From Paraburkholderia kururiensis JCM 10599 = LMG 19447 (lineage in GTDB: Bacteria > Pseudomonadota > Gammaproteobacteria > Burkholderiales > Burkholderiaceae), in the NCBI RefSeq assembly GCF_003986935.1, contig NZ_RJZE01000003.1, positions 186,001 through 250,000 on the forward strand: a stretch of 64,000 nt of DNA, read 5' to 3'. This document shows positions 15,840-25,337 of this stretch, piece after piece. Both the position numbers and the translations under genes were made by a program. How positions within the stretch are numbered: the stretch's first letter is position 1; every line of letters begins with the position of its first letter. The notes beneath the pieces are model-generated. The model had not been told where the DNA came from. It made no database searches and saw only the letters and a program-made list of their open reading frames with translations.

Positions 15840-17658
15840 GACACATTTCCTCGTCGAGTGGCAACACGAACTGCATGACCGCACCCGGATGCTCGCGGAA
15901 CTCGGCCCAGATACGGCCGCCATGGGCTTCCACGATGGACCGGCAAATCGAGAGTCCCATGCCCATGCCGTCCTCTTTCGTCGTGAAGAACGCGCTGAAG
16001 AGCCGATCGAAATCCGCCTCGCGAATTCCCGTGCCGGTGTCTTCCACGACCACTTGTGCGTGGCGGTGGTCGAATGTACGCGTGCGGATCAGCAGGCGGC
16101 GCGCGCCGGGCTTGACGCCCGACATCGCCTGCACCGCGTTCAGCATGAGATTGACGACCACCTGCTGCAACTGCACGCGGTCGCCGCGTACGCGCTGGGG
16201 TGAGCCCGAATAGTCGGTTTCGACGTCGATCTTCTGGCTCTCCAGCTCGCGCCGAACGAGGTCGAGCGATTCTCTCACAACCATATTCAGATCGAGCACC
16301 GCCTCGTCCGGCGCGCGTTTGCGCGCCATACCGCGGATGCGGCGAATCACGTCGGTCGAGCGCTTCGCGTCGCGAATCATCTGCTCGATGGATTGCCGCG
16401 CTTCCGCCACATCGGGCTGCGGGCGGTCGAGCCAGCGCAACGCCGCGTCGCCCGCCGTCACGATGGCTGCAAGCGGCTGCGTCACTTCGTGCGCAATCGA
16501 GGCGGCCAGTTCGCCCAGCATCGTCACCCGCGTGGCATGCGCAAGCTCGGCCATCGAACGTTCGAGCGCGTCCTGCGCGACCACACGCTCGGTAATGTCC
16601 ATCAGCGCGCCGACATATTCGGCTTCGGCCTGCTGAGCCACCAGATGCGCGACATAGTGGACGTGCTTCACACGGGCATCGGGCATCAGCAGACGAAACT
16701 GGATATCGACGTACGGCTCGCCCGTCATCACGCGGTGCTGCGCCTCGCCCACGGCGGCCGCGTCGTCGGGATGAACGCGCGCCACGATCTGGTCGATGCC
16801 GGGCGCCACGTCAACGGGGAGTTCGACAATCCGGTACGTTTCTTCCGACCACCACATGGCCCCGTCGGCGAGACGCGTGGCAATGCTGCCCGTGTGGCTG
16901 AGACGCTGCGCGTCCGAGAGAAAGGCCTCGCTGCGCCGCAGCGCGTGCTCCACCTGCTTGCGGTCCGTGATGTCGTTGTTGGTGGCCAGAATGGCGATGG
17001 GCTGGCCGCGCAGGTCGCGCCACAGCGCCCATCGGCTGGAGATCATCACGATCTCGCCGTCTTTGCGCACGCGCTGCACCTCGCCATGCCATGCCCCGGA
17101 GCGCAGTACTTCGCGGCGAATGTCTTCGAGCGAGCTGGTGGCGTGCGTTTGCGTCAGTTCGTGAATGGGCTGGCCGATGGCCTGCGCGGCCGTCCAGCCG
17201 TAGAGTTTTTCCGCGCCCTGATTCCAGAACGTGATCCGGTCGTTCATGTCGTACACGACGATGGCATCGTGCGTGAGATCGAGCAGTTCGAGCCGTTCGC
17301 GCAGGATCGCCGTATTGGCCTGATCGCGCAGCGCGAGCATTGCCGTTATCACGATGGCGAGCACGCTGACCGCGCAGCGCGCCACCGCGCCGCCCGAATA
17401 GTGTTCGTCGTGCGACAGCGCAAACGCGATCAGCGTCAGCGCCACGCAGCCGTATGCAACGGCGGCGGTGGTCCGGCGCGATCCGGCGGAGGCCACCAGC
17501 AGCACGACGACTACGTACAGCACAGCAATCGCGATATCGAGCGACGTGAACGCGTCGATCGTAAAAACGGTCAGCGCAACAGCGCCCGCAACGGCATACG
17601 GCAAGCCCGCGTTCTCCCGCCAGAGTCTGGTCGATCCTGGATTCAACGCCATCGCCAT
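15829..17658 (-). CDS. Membrane-anchored PAS sensor histidine kinase
   Basis: 609 residues. Four hydrophobic segments (about 21-38, 41-57, 64-82, 92-112) precede two PAS domains (about 125-235 and 245-358), a HisKA domain with His390 in IAHEVTQPLAAI, and an ATPase domain with N-box NLMLNAVQAM, DTGTGI, FSAFFTTK and GMGMGLSICRS. No heme-binding motif is evident in the PAS domains by eye. It is coupled to the FixJ-type regulator gene. A separate receiver gene starts about 50 bases upstream on the same strand, so 18087 to 15165 could be one operon. Confidence 0.93.
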   Translation of the reverse strand: MAMALNPGSTRLWRENAGLPYAVAGAVALTVFTIDAFTSLDIAIAVLYVVVVLLVASAGSRRTTAAVAYGCVALTLIAFALSHDEHYSGGAVARCAVSVLAIVITAMLALRDQANTAILRERLELLDLTHDAIVVYDMNDRITFWNQGAEKLYGWTAAQAIGQPIHELTQTHATSSLEDIRREVLRSGAWHGEVQRVRKDGEIVMISSRWALWRDLRGQPIAILATNNDITDRKQVEHALRRSEAFLSDAQRLSHTGSIATRLADGAMWWSEETYRIVELPVDVAPGIDQIVARVHPDDAAAVGEAQHRVMTGEPYVDIQFRLLMPDARVKHVHYVAHLVAQQAEAEYVGALMDITERVVAQDALERSMAELAHATRVTMLGELAASIAHEVTQPLAAIVTAGDAALRWLDRPQPDVAEARQSIEQMIRDAKRSTDVIRRIRGMARKRAPDEAVLDLNMVVRESLDLVRRELESQKIDVETDYSGSPQRVRGDRVQLQQVVVNLMLNAVQAMSGVKPGARRLLIRTRTFDHRHAQVVVEDTGTGIREADFDRLFSAFFTTKEDGMGMGLSICRSIVEAHGGRIWAEFREHPGAVMQFVLPLDEEMCHEH

Positions 17659-17706
17659 CCGGCGGCATGCCGCCCCGAGAAAGAGAAAAACGGCGCGCCG
17701 GCGCGT

Positions 17707-18087
17707 TTAACGAGCCGCATTCGCGCCACCGGCCTTCACCGTTTCCAGATGACGCGAAACCTCGGCGGCATCGACAGGCTTGCTCAGCACGCACAGCGCG
17801 CCGATGTCGAGGGCTTGCCGGCGCACGAGGTCCGACGCGAAGGCCGAAATGAAAATGACAGGCAACCGGACGCCGCTGTCGAGAAGACGCCGATACATCT
17901 CCAGCCCCGAAATGCCCGGCATCTGCACGTCGGAGATGATGCAGGTCACGCCGTCCACCTCGTCGCTCGCGAGGAACTGCTCGGCGGATGCGTAGAGCCT
18001 CGCGCCCCAGCCGAGCGAGCGCACGAGGCTCGATGTCGCGACGCGCACCGACTCGTCGTCGTCGATAATCGAAACGATCAGATTCAT
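17707..18087 (-). CDS. Single-domain response regulator (receiver only)
   Basis: 126 residues consisting only of a receiver domain: DDD (10-12), phospho-acceptor Asp53 in ISDVQMPG, and the conserved Lys in LSKPV. The ATG of MNLIVSIIDDD (18087) is preferred to a GTG at 18120. With no output domain it may act as a phosphate sink or partner for the PAS kinase encoded next in the same direction. Confidence 0.88.
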   Translation of the reverse strand: MNLIVSIIDDDESVRVATSSLVRSLGWGARLYASAEQFLASDEVDGVTCIISDVQMPGISGLEMYRRLLDSGVRLPVIFISAFASDLVRRQALDIGALCVLSKPVDAAEVSRHLETVKAGGANAAR

Positions 18088-18271
18088 GTGCAAACGACGG
18101 GTCCTCGGCCGAAATGACACTGTGAGCGGGCGGGACTGCCCGCTACGTCGAACGGATCTTAATGAAAACGCCCGGCCGCGAAAATCATATGTAGGTATAG
18201 GAGCGGTTGCATCGCGGAAAAAGTCGTCGCCGGCCGGTTCGCGAATGCAAGCGCCTTTGCTCTGCCGCCCG

Positions 18272-19093
18272 TCAAGCCTCGATGAACGCGAGCAGGTCGG
18301 CGTTCACCTGGTCGGCGTGCGTCGTGCACATACCGTGCGGCGCGCCCGGATAGACCTTCAGACGGCCATCGGGAACGATCTCGACCGAAAGCCGGCCGGA
18401 ATCGTCGATCGGAACGATCTGGTCGTCGTCGCCCTGCAAAACGAGCGTGGCTACGTTCATCTTCTTCAGGTCGTCGGTGAAGTCGGTTTCCGAGAATGCC
18501 TTGATGCAGTCGTACGCGCCCTTGATCGAGCATTGCATGCCCGCGTACCAGAACGCATCCACCGTGCCCTGCGACGGGCTCGCGCCTGCCCGGTTGAAGC
18601 CGTAGAACGGCGTGGCCAGATCTTTGAAGAATTGCGAGCGGTTTTGCATGACGTTCTTGCGAATGTCGTCGAAGACGGATAGCGGCAAGCCGCCGGGATT
18701 GGCGGGCGTCTTCAGCATGAGCGGCGGAACGGCTGCGATCAGCACCGCCTTCGCGACGCGGCCCGTGCCGTGCCGGCCGATGTAGCGGGCCACCTCGCCG
18801 CCGCCCGTGGAGTGCCCGACCAGCACCGCGTCCTTCAGATCGAGGCAGTCGATCAATTCGGCCAGGTCGTCGGCGTAACGGTTCATCTCGTTGCCCGCCC
18901 ACGGCTGGCTGGAGCGCCCGTGGCCGCGGCGGTCGTGCGCGATCACCCGATAACCGCGCGCGGCGAGATACATCATCTGCGCATCCCACGCGTCGGCGTT
19001 CAGCGGCCAGCCGTGCGAGAACACGACGGGGCGCCCGCTGCCCCAGTCTTTGTAGAAGAGTTCCGCGCCGTCCTTCAATACAAGCGTTGCCAT
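18272..19093 (-). CDS. Alpha/beta hydrolase, non-heme chloroperoxidase/arylesterase type
   Basis: 273 residues, the standard size of the cofactor-free haloperoxidase/arylesterase family. Visible features: oxyanion region FSHGWPL (25-31), nucleophile Ser95 in GHSTGG, acidic residue in QGDDDQIVP (about 220-228) and His in APHGM (about 252). It has no signal peptide. Substrates of this family are esters and, with peroxide, carboxylic acids (perhydrolysis); the natural substrate cannot be read from sequence. Confidence 0.9.
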   Translation of the reverse strand: MATLVLKDGAELFYKDWGSGRPVVFSHGWPLNADAWDAQMMYLAARGYRVIAHDRRGHGRSSQPWAGNEMNRYADDLAELIDCLDLKDAVLVGHSTGGGEVARYIGRHGTGRVAKAVLIAAVPPLMLKTPANPGGLPLSVFDDIRKNVMQNRSQFFKDLATPFYGFNRAGASPSQGTVDAFWYAGMQCSIKGAYDCIKAFSETDFTDDLKKMNVATLVLQGDDDQIVPIDDSGRLSVEIVPDGRLKVYPGAPHGMCTTHADQVNADLLAFIEA

Positions 19094-19450
19094 CGTTCAT
19101 GCTCCCGGTCGATGCCGCTTTCGCAGCGCTGCACGAGGCAGGCCGCAAACGGCGATTCGCGCGACGCCCGTCCCGCTCGTGTCTTGCAGGCAGCCTGGTC
19201 GCGCACCGGCATCAGTATCGAAGCGCACAGGCGCAAACCTTTTCAATCCGAACCGGCGTTTTCTGTTCTGCACGGTCACAGCGCCCAGTCTTCGCTGCTT
19301 CGTGGCACCTGCCGCCGGCCGCCGTGCGAATTGTCTGCACGGCGGGCGAATTCGAAAGCCGCGCGGCGCGTGAGCCGTCAAGATCGGCTCACGATTTTGC
19401 CGCTCGGCCCTTGCTGCTCATCTCTTACCGCGACGTCGGCGCCCCACGAA
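19094..19450. other. Intergenic region between hydrolase and bestrophin genes
   Basis: About 357 bases between divergent genes. No convincing gene. It contains an inverted repeat GTGAGCCG-N7-CGGCTCAC at 19370-19392 followed by GATTTTG, about 60 bases before the bestrophin start. Confidence 0.6.
19370..19392. promoter_or_regulatory. Inverted repeat upstream of the bestrophin gene
   Basis: A perfect 8-bp inverted repeat, GTGAGCCG and CGGCTCAC with a 7-base loop, followed by GATTTTG. It could be an operator, a leader hairpin or a weak terminator; nothing in the sequence decides between these. Confidence 0.4.
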
Positions 19451-20365
19451 ATGATCGTCAGAAACCATGAAAACTGGCTTCGTATGCTTTTCGTCTGGAA
19501 GGGCTCAGTCCTTCGCACGATCATTCCGCAGCTCGCCCTGCTGCTGCTCGTCGCGTTGTTCGCGCTCTTCAGCAACGGCACGATCTTTGGCGAAAAAATC
19601 CTGCCCGACACCACGCCGTTTACGCTGATCGGGCTGACGCTTGCGATCTTTCTCGCGTTTCGCAACAACGCGAGCTACCAATGCTACGTGGAGGCGCGGG
19701 CGCTGTGGGGCCAGGCACTCGTCGCATCGCGTGCATTCGCGTCGCACCTGCTGTGCTTCGCGCCCGCCGTCTCCCACGAAGACAGGATCGAACTCGTGAA
19801 GCGCATCATCGCGTTCTCGCATGCGCTGAAGTCGCAGTTGCGCCCCGTGCCCGTCGAGGGCGGGCAACGCGCGGACTCGCTGCCGGTGGCTACCACCGCC
19901 ACGACGAAGGCCTACCCCGCCGCGGAGATACTCCACGAGATGCGCGGTCGCATTGCCGCGCTCGCGACGACCAACGACGTGCGCGACACGTCGCTATACG
20001 TCTGGAACCAGCACATCGACGAGCTGCACGCCGTGGCGGGCGGATGCGAACGCATCGCGTCGACGCCCATGCCGTTTCCGTACGCCGTGCTTGTTCATCG
20101 CACGGTCTACACATACTGCCTGCTGCTGCCATTCGGGCTCGTCAATTCCGTCGGCATCTTTACGCCGCTCATGTCGGTGTTTCTTTCGTACACGCTGCTC
20201 GCGCTGGAAGCCATCGCGGCGGAGATGTCCCAGCCGTTCGGCACAACGCAGAACAGCCTTGCGCTCGACTCGATCGTCCGGCACATCGAGCGAACACTGC
20301 TCGAAATGTGCGGCGCGCCCCTACCGCCTCCCCTTCCCACCCGCGACGGCTATGAGCTGACCTGA
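19451..20365 (+). CDS. Bestrophin family membrane protein (YneE type)
   Basis: 304 residues, typical of bacterial bestrophins. The start is the ATG of MIVRNHENWL (19451); the frame is open further upstream but that part has no homologous character. Landmarks are NWLRMLFVWKGSVL at the N-terminus, hydrophobic helices at about 20-40 and 55-70, FRNNASYQCYVEARALWG (FRNN-YxR-like motif) and PFPYAVLVHRTVYTYCLLLPFGLV late in the protein. Bestrophins form pentameric ion channels; bacterial ones conduct cations or anions. It precedes dps by about 70 bases in the same direction. Confidence 0.9.
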   Translation: MIVRNHENWLRMLFVWKGSVLRTIIPQLALLLLVALFALFSNGTIFGEKILPDTTPFTLIGLTLAIFLAFRNNASYQCYVEARALWGQALVASRAFASHLLCFAPAVSHEDRIELVKRIIAFSHALKSQLRPVPVEGGQRADSLPVATTATTKAYPAAEILHEMRGRIAALATTNDVRDTSLYVWNQHIDELHAVAGGCERIASTPMPFPYAVLVHRTVYTYCLLLPFGLVNSVGIFTPLMSVFLSYTLLALEAIAAEMSQPFGTTQNSLALDSIVRHIERTLLEMCGAPLPPPLPTRDGYELT

Positions 20366-20436
20366 CCGCCGCCGCGCCCTGCATGGCGGGCACCCCGCGC
20401 GCCCCGTCATCCATATTCATCGAAAGGAGTCTCACC

Positions 20437-20952
20437 ATGTCAGACGCCACACATGCCACGCACGCCACTCACGCCGCCGACACGCGATTGCCCGCCGGCT
20501 TCGACGAGCGCGCCATCGGCGAAATCTCCGATGCACTGAACCCGCTGCTCGCCGACGTGTTCGCGCTCTATCTGAAAACGAAGAACTTTCACTGGCACAT
20601 GCTGGGTTCGCATTTTCGCGACTACCACCTGATGCTCGACGAGCAAGGCGCACAGATCTTCGCCATTGCCGACGACATCGCCGAGCGCGTGCGCAAGATT
20701 GGCGGCACGACGCTGCGTTCGATCGGCGACGTGGCGCGACGTCAGCGCATCGCCGACAACGACGCGACCCACCTGAGCCCCGAAGCAATGCTTAGCGAGC
20801 TGCGCCACGACAACCTCCAGCTTGCCGCCTTCATGCTGGCCGCACATGAAGTGTGCGAACGCCACCGGGATGTCGCGACGGCGAGCCTGATCGAGAACTG
20901 GATCGACGAGGCGCAGCGGCGCGCCTGGTTTCTCGCCGAAGCAAGCCGCTAA
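20437..20952 (+). CDS. dps: Dps-family DNA-binding ferritin-like protein
   Basis: 171 residues; the start at 20437 is fixed by GGAG seven bases upstream. The ferroxidase signature is present: TKNFHWHMLGSHFRDYHLMLDE, split as His in NFHWH, Asp in FRDYH and Glu in DEQ. The His-Ala-Thr-rich N-terminal tail (SDATHATHATHA) is unusual, lacking the Lys/Arg of DNA-binding tails, so iron storage and peroxide detoxification may dominate over DNA binding. It is the likely oxidative-stress protein of this small cluster. Confidence 0.92.
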   Translation: MSDATHATHATHAADTRLPAGFDERAIGEISDALNPLLADVFALYLKTKNFHWHMLGSHFRDYHLMLDEQGAQIFAIADDIAERVRKIGGTTLRSIGDVARRQRIADNDATHLSPEAMLSELRHDNLQLAAFMLAAHEVCERHRDVATASLIENWIDEAQRRAWFLAEASR

Positions 20953-21065
20953 CGCAAGCAGCCAACTTTCGAACGCTCGTCCCACGCCGGCATGCACCGG
21001 CGGCTTCGGCGGCCCTGCGGCGCCGGCAGACGGGTTGGCGATTCGTGTCGCACGGAGTGTTACCC

Positions 21066-21425
21066 ATGAAGCCGATCGCCGTGAGATCCGTGAAGCCGTT
21101 TCGCCTGATCGCGCTGGCAGCGGTGACCGCGGGCGTGACCCATGTCGTCGGGTTGCCCGCGTTCGTCGACGCGGTCATGTCCGTCGGCGCCGACATGCAG
21201 CTGCCGCTGGAACGCATGGCAAGCGACGCCCCGGACGCGCTGGAAACGCTAAACGCACCGCAAGCCGCACATGCTGCGCGTCGTCAGGGAACGCCCGCGT
21301 CCGCGGCGAATGCGACGCGATTGACCGACTCGAAGAACGCGCTGCGCCCGCGCGCGGCGCCTCGCCCGTTCGGTCTCGCTCCGGGCTACCGGCAGTCGAT
21401 TACCGACTCGAAACACTGGACCTGA
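21066..21425 (+). CDS. Small hypothetical protein with one hydrophobic segment
   Basis: 119 residues, beginning at an ATG with GGAG eight bases upstream. An N-terminal basic patch (RSVKPFRL) and a hydrophobic stretch (about 13-33) suggest a signal anchor, followed by a low-complexity Ala/Arg/Pro-rich tail. I recognise no family. It sits between dps and the molybdenum oxidoreductase gene. An overlapping ORF in another frame (21035-21577) has no such start signal. Coding status is moderate. Confidence 0.45.
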   Translation: MKPIAVRSVKPFRLIALAAVTAGVTHVVGLPAFVDAVMSVGADMQLPLERMASDAPDALETLNAPQAAHAARRQGTPASAANATRLTDSKNALRPRAAPRPFGLAPGYRQSITDSKHWT

Positions 21426-21578
21426 GCGACGCCATGGCTGCGCGCAACGCCTCTCACAGCGGTAGCGGCAACGGCAACGCTAAACCCAGCGTGCGAATTC
21501 AAAACGCGCACGGCGATGCCTCAATCCCATCCGGCGCCGATCAGCGAGGATCGAGTCGAACGGAACAAGGAATCTGAC

Positions 21579-23927
21579 ATGGCCCGCAAGAAAGTCGTAC
21601 GGATCTACAGCGAACCCGCCGGCGGATGGGGCGCGCTCAAGGCGACGGGCGAGGCGCTCGCGGTGCAGGGCATCGCCGTGTCCGGTGCAAAGACGCTGCT
21701 GCACATGAACCAGCCTGAAGGATTCGACTGCCCCGGCTGCGCGTGGCCCGACCCCAAACACTCGTCGTCGTTCGAGTTTTGCGAGAACGGCGCCAAGGCC
21801 GTGGCCTGGGAAGCCACGGCGAAGCGTTGCACGCCGGCATTTTTCGCCGCGCACAGCGTGGCGGAACTCGAAACCTGGGACGACTACGATCTCGAAATGG
21901 CCGGGCGCCTCACGCACCCGATGGTCTACGACAGAGCCTCGGACCGCTACGTGCCCATCGAATGGGACGCCGCCTACGCGCTGATCGGCAAGCACCTGAA
22001 TGCGCTCGACCACCCCGATCAGGCCGACTTCTACACCTCTGGGCGCGCCTCCAACGAAGCCGCATTCCTTTATCAGCTCTTCGTGCGCGAGTTCGGCACG
22101 AACAATTTTCCCGACTGCTCGAACATGTGCCACGAGGCGACGAGCGTGGGACTGCCGCAATCCATCGGCGTCGGCAAGGGCACCGTGCTGCTCGAAGACT
22201 TCGAGCACGCGGACGCCATCTTCATCTTCGGGCAAAACCCCGGCACGAACAGCCCGCGCATGATGAGCGATCTGCACGCGGCTTCGCGCCGGGGCGCGAA
22301 GATCGTCTCGTTCAATCCGTTTCGCGAGCGCGCGCTCGAACGCTTCGCCGCACCGCAAGACCCGTTCGAAATGGCGACGCTCGGCTCCACGCCGATCAGC
22401 ACGTTCCTGTACCAGGTGCGGGTGGGCGGCGACGTCGCCGTGCTCAAGGGCATGATGAAGGCGATCGTGGAAGCGGACGATGCCGCACTCGCCGCAAGCG
22501 CACCACGCATTCTCGACACCACGTTCATCGCCGGGCATACGGCGGGCATCGACGCGTTACTCGCAGACCTGCGCGCCACGCCGTGGGACGCGATAGAACG
22601 CTGCTCCGGGCTCTCGCAAGCCGACATCACGAACGCCGCGCAGGTCTACATGAATGCGCAAAACGCGATTCTGGTCTACGGCATGGGGCTCACGCAACAT
22701 CGGCGCGGTACGGAGAACGTGCAGCAGATCGCGAATCTCGCGCTGTTGCGCGGCAATGTGGGCCGCCAGGGCGCGGGCATCTGCCCTGTTCGCGGACACT
22801 CGAACGTGCAGGGCAACCGCACGGTCGGCATCACCGAAAAGCCCTCGCCGGCGCTGATCGACGGCATCGAACGCGCCTTCGGCTTTCGTGCGCCCGCCGC
22901 GCACGGCCACGACGTGCTGGCCTCCATCGACTCGATGATGAGCGGCTACGCGCGCGTCTTCATTGCGCTCGGCGGCAACTTCGCGGCGGCCGTGCCCGAC
23001 TGGATCCGCGTGCAGGCCGCGATGCGGCGACTCGACCTCACCGTGCATGTGGCGACCAAGCTCAACCGCAGCCATCTCGTGCACGGCTGGCAAGCGCTCA
23101 TCCTGCCGTGCCTTGGCCGCACCGAAATCGACGTGCAGGCTGAAGGGCCGCAATCCATCACCGTGGAAGATTCGATGTCGATGGTCCACGCGTCGGCGGG
23201 CCGCAACGCGCCGGCTTCGGACCATCTTCGCAGCGAACCCGCCATCGTTGCCGGCATCGCGCGCGCGACGCTGGGCCACGCGTCGCGCGTGCCCTGGGAG
23301 CAACTGGTTGCGAACTATGATCGCATTCGCGACGCCATCGAAACCGTGTTTCCGATCTTCCAGGCCTACAACGAACGCATTCGCGTGCCGGGCGGCTTCC
23401 ATCTGGCTTCCACGGCGCGCGAACGCGTGTGGGCCACGCCGAGCGGCCGCGCGAACTTTCTCGTGTTCAGCGGTCTGGACGAAGACCTACATCACGACGA
23501 CCCCGACGCGCTACGCCTCACGACCATGCGCAGCCACGACCAGTACAACACGACGCTCTACTCGCACTCGGACCGCTATCGCGGCGTGTTCGGGCAGCGC
23601 GACGTGGTGTTCATGAATCCGCGCGAATTGAGCCGGCGCAACCTGCACCCGGGCGAGCGCGTCGATATCGTGGCGCTTTCGGACGACGGCATCGAGCGCA
23701 TCGTGCGCGGCTTCAAGGTGATCGAATACTCGCTGCCCGACGGCTGCTGCGGCGCCTACTACCCGGAAGTGAACCCGCTCGTGCCGCTCGACGCCTTCGA
23801 TCCGCAGAGCCGCACGCCGTCGTACAAGTCGGTGCCGGTCAAGGTGATTCGCGCCGCCGCCGTGGGGCCCGACTCCGCTGCGTTCGCCGTGGCGTTCAAC
23901 GCCGGGGAGCACGGCCATGCTCAGTGA
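21579..23927 (+). CDS. FdhF/YdeP-family molybdopterin oxidoreductase
   Basis: 782 residues. The start at 21579 has AAGGA seven bases upstream. The N-terminus has the GFDCPGCAWPDP motif typical of YdeP relatives, with a further Cys in FEFCENG. Cys184 in DCSNMCHEATSVGL aligns with the selenocysteine/cysteine Mo ligand of formate dehydrogenase H (VUHGPSVAGL). A molybdopterin-dinucleotide-binding C-terminal domain (about 640-770) follows. It should be a bis-MGD enzyme of the DMSO reductase superfamily. Formate is a possible but unproven substrate; E. coli YdeP is linked to acid resistance. No Tat signal is seen, so it is cytoplasmic. Its last 11 bases overlap cydA, implying co-expression with the quinol oxidase. 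Confidence 0.9.
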   Translation: MARKKVVRIYSEPAGGWGALKATGEALAVQGIAVSGAKTLLHMNQPEGFDCPGCAWPDPKHSSSFEFCENGAKAVAWEATAKRCTPAFFAAHSVAELETWDDYDLEMAGRLTHPMVYDRASDRYVPIEWDAAYALIGKHLNALDHPDQADFYTSGRASNEAAFLYQLFVREFGTNNFPDCSNMCHEATSVGLPQSIGVGKGTVLLEDFEHADAIFIFGQNPGTNSPRMMSDLHAASRRGAKIVSFNPFRERALERFAAPQDPFEMATLGSTPISTFLYQVRVGGDVAVLKGMMKAIVEADDAALAASAPRILDTTFIAGHTAGIDALLADLRATPWDAIERCSGLSQADITNAAQVYMNAQNAILVYGMGLTQHRRGTENVQQIANLALLRGNVGRQGAGICPVRGHSNVQGNRTVGITEKPSPALIDGIERAFGFRAPAAHGHDVLASIDSMMSGYARVFIALGGNFAAAVPDWIRVQAAMRRLDLTVHVATKLNRSHLVHGWQALILPCLGRTEIDVQAEGPQSITVEDSMSMVHASAGRNAPASDHLRSEPAIVAGIARATLGHASRVPWEQLVANYDRIRDAIETVFPIFQAYNERIRVPGGFHLASTARERVWATPSGRANFLVFSGLDEDLHHDDPDALRLTTMRSHDQYNTTLYSHSDRYRGVFGQRDVVFMNPRELSRRNLHPGERVDIVALSDDGIERIVRGFKVIEYSLPDGCCGAYYPEVNPLVPLDAFDPQSRTPSYKSVPVKVIRAAAVGPDSAAFAVAFNAGEHGHAQ

Positions 23928-25311
23928 TGTCGTCGGCCTCTCGCGTGCGCAGTTCGCCCTGACCGCGATCTTCCACATTCTGTGGCCCATCCTCACCATC
24001 AGCCTCTCCGCGTTTCTGCTGCTGGTCGAAGCGCTGTGGGTTCGCACCGGCGACGCGCTCTACTACCGCCATGCGCGCTTCTGGAGCCGGCTGCTCGTGC
24101 TCAACTTCGCCGTGGGCGTGGTGAGCGGCATTCCCATGGAGTTCCAGTTCGGCACCAACTGGGCCGGGTTCGCGCAATTCAGCGGCTCGTTCTTCGGCAA
24201 CATCCTGGGCTTCGAAGGCGCGATGGCGTTCATGCTCGAAGCGGGATTCGTCGGCGTGATGATGCTCGGCTGGAACCGCGTGTCGCCCAGGGTTCATCTG
24301 TTCGCCACGTCGATGGTCGCGCTGGGCTCCACGCTCTCCGCGTTCTGGATCATGGTGGCCAACTCGTGGATGCAAACCCCGGCCGGCGTGACGGTGGTGA
24401 ACGGCAAACTGATGGTGACAGACTACGTGGCCGCCATCTTCAATCCGGACATGGTGTGGGGCGTTTCGCACATGTGGGCAGCCGCCATCGAAACGGGCAT
24501 GGTGGTGATTGCCGGTATCTCTGCCTGGCAGTTGCTGCGCCGCCGGCAGCCCGCGTTTTTTGCGCGTTCGTTCAAGCTTGCTCTCGCGATGCTCGTTGTG
24601 GTCGCGCCGCTGCAGATCTGGCTGGGCGACTCCAGCGGCGTCAGCGTATTCGCGACGCAGCCCGCGAAAGGCGCCGCCATCGAAGGCCACTGGACCACCA
24701 ACGCGCCCGGCACCGGCGCCCCGTGGTCGCTGCTGGCCTGGCCCGATCAACCGCAACAGCGCAACGACTGGTCGATCGAGATCCCGGGGCTGTTGAGCGT
24801 CATCGGCACGCATTCGCTGCACGGGCAGGTGAAAGGTCTCGCCGACTTCCCGCGCGCCGACCAGCCGCCGATGATCCCGCTCATCTATTACGCCTTCCGC
24901 GCCATGGCCGGCATCGGCTTCGTGCTGGCGCTGCTCGCGGTGTGGACGATGTACGCCCTGTACCACGCGCGAGGCGACCTGGCCCGGCTGCTCGCGCGGC
25001 GCAGGCTGTTGACGGCATGGGTGCTCTGCATTCCGCTGCCCTACGTCGCCGTGGAAGCCGGCTGGATCGTGCGCGAGGTGGGGCGGCAACCGTGGGTGAT
25101 CTACGGGCTGCTGCGCACGAGCGACGCCGCATCGGCGGTGCCGCCTGCCTCGGTGACGGGAAGCCTCGCGATGTTCGCCGCGTTCTACGCGGTGCTGCTC
25201 GTCACGTTCTTCGCGCTCGCGCGTCGCTGGTTGAAGAGCGGCCCGGACCTCGCCGCTCCGCTGCCCCGTCCCTTCGCCATCCGCGAGCAGGCCACGACCG
25301 CGGACTATTGA
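23917..25311 (+). CDS. cydA: Cytochrome bd-type quinol oxidase subunit I (CioA-like)
   Basis: 464 residues, overlapping the upstream oxidoreductase gene. It has the first-helix His in AIFHILWPI (heme b595 ligand), the GRQPW signature (VREVGRQPWVIYG) near residue 390 and about nine membrane helices. The segment between helices VI and VII is short, as in the cyanide-insensitive CioA subgroup rather than long-Q-loop CydA. It oxidises quinol and reduces O2 without pumping protons. It pairs with the subunit II gene that begins 26 bases downstream. Confidence 0.93.
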   Translation: MLSDVVGLSRAQFALTAIFHILWPILTISLSAFLLLVEALWVRTGDALYYRHARFWSRLLVLNFAVGVVSGIPMEFQFGTNWAGFAQFSGSFFGNILGFEGAMAFMLEAGFVGVMMLGWNRVSPRVHLFATSMVALGSTLSAFWIMVANSWMQTPAGVTVVNGKLMVTDYVAAIFNPDMVWGVSHMWAAAIETGMVVIAGISAWQLLRRRQPAFFARSFKLALAMLVVVAPLQIWLGDSSGVSVFATQPAKGAAIEGHWTTNAPGTGAPWSLLAWPDQPQQRNDWSIEIPGLLSVIGTHSLHGQVKGLADFPRADQPPMIPLIYYAFRAMAGIGFVLALLAVWTMYALYHARGDLARLLARRRLLTAWVLCIPLPYVAVEAGWIVREVGRQPWVIYGLLRTSDAASAVPPASVTGSLAMFAAFYAVLLVTFFALARRWLKSGPDLAAPLPRPFAIREQATTADY

Positions 25312-25337
25312 CCTCTTTGCGCGCCCCCGCGGGCGAA

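Noticed and set aside
18770..19450. Upstream extension of the bestrophin ORF
   Set aside because: Overlaps the divergent hydrolase gene and does not look like protein; the family N-terminus begins at 19451.
21035..21577. 180-residue ORF overlapping the small hypothetical gene
   Set aside because: Less protein-like (Arg-rich) and without the ribosome site that precedes the frame at 21066.
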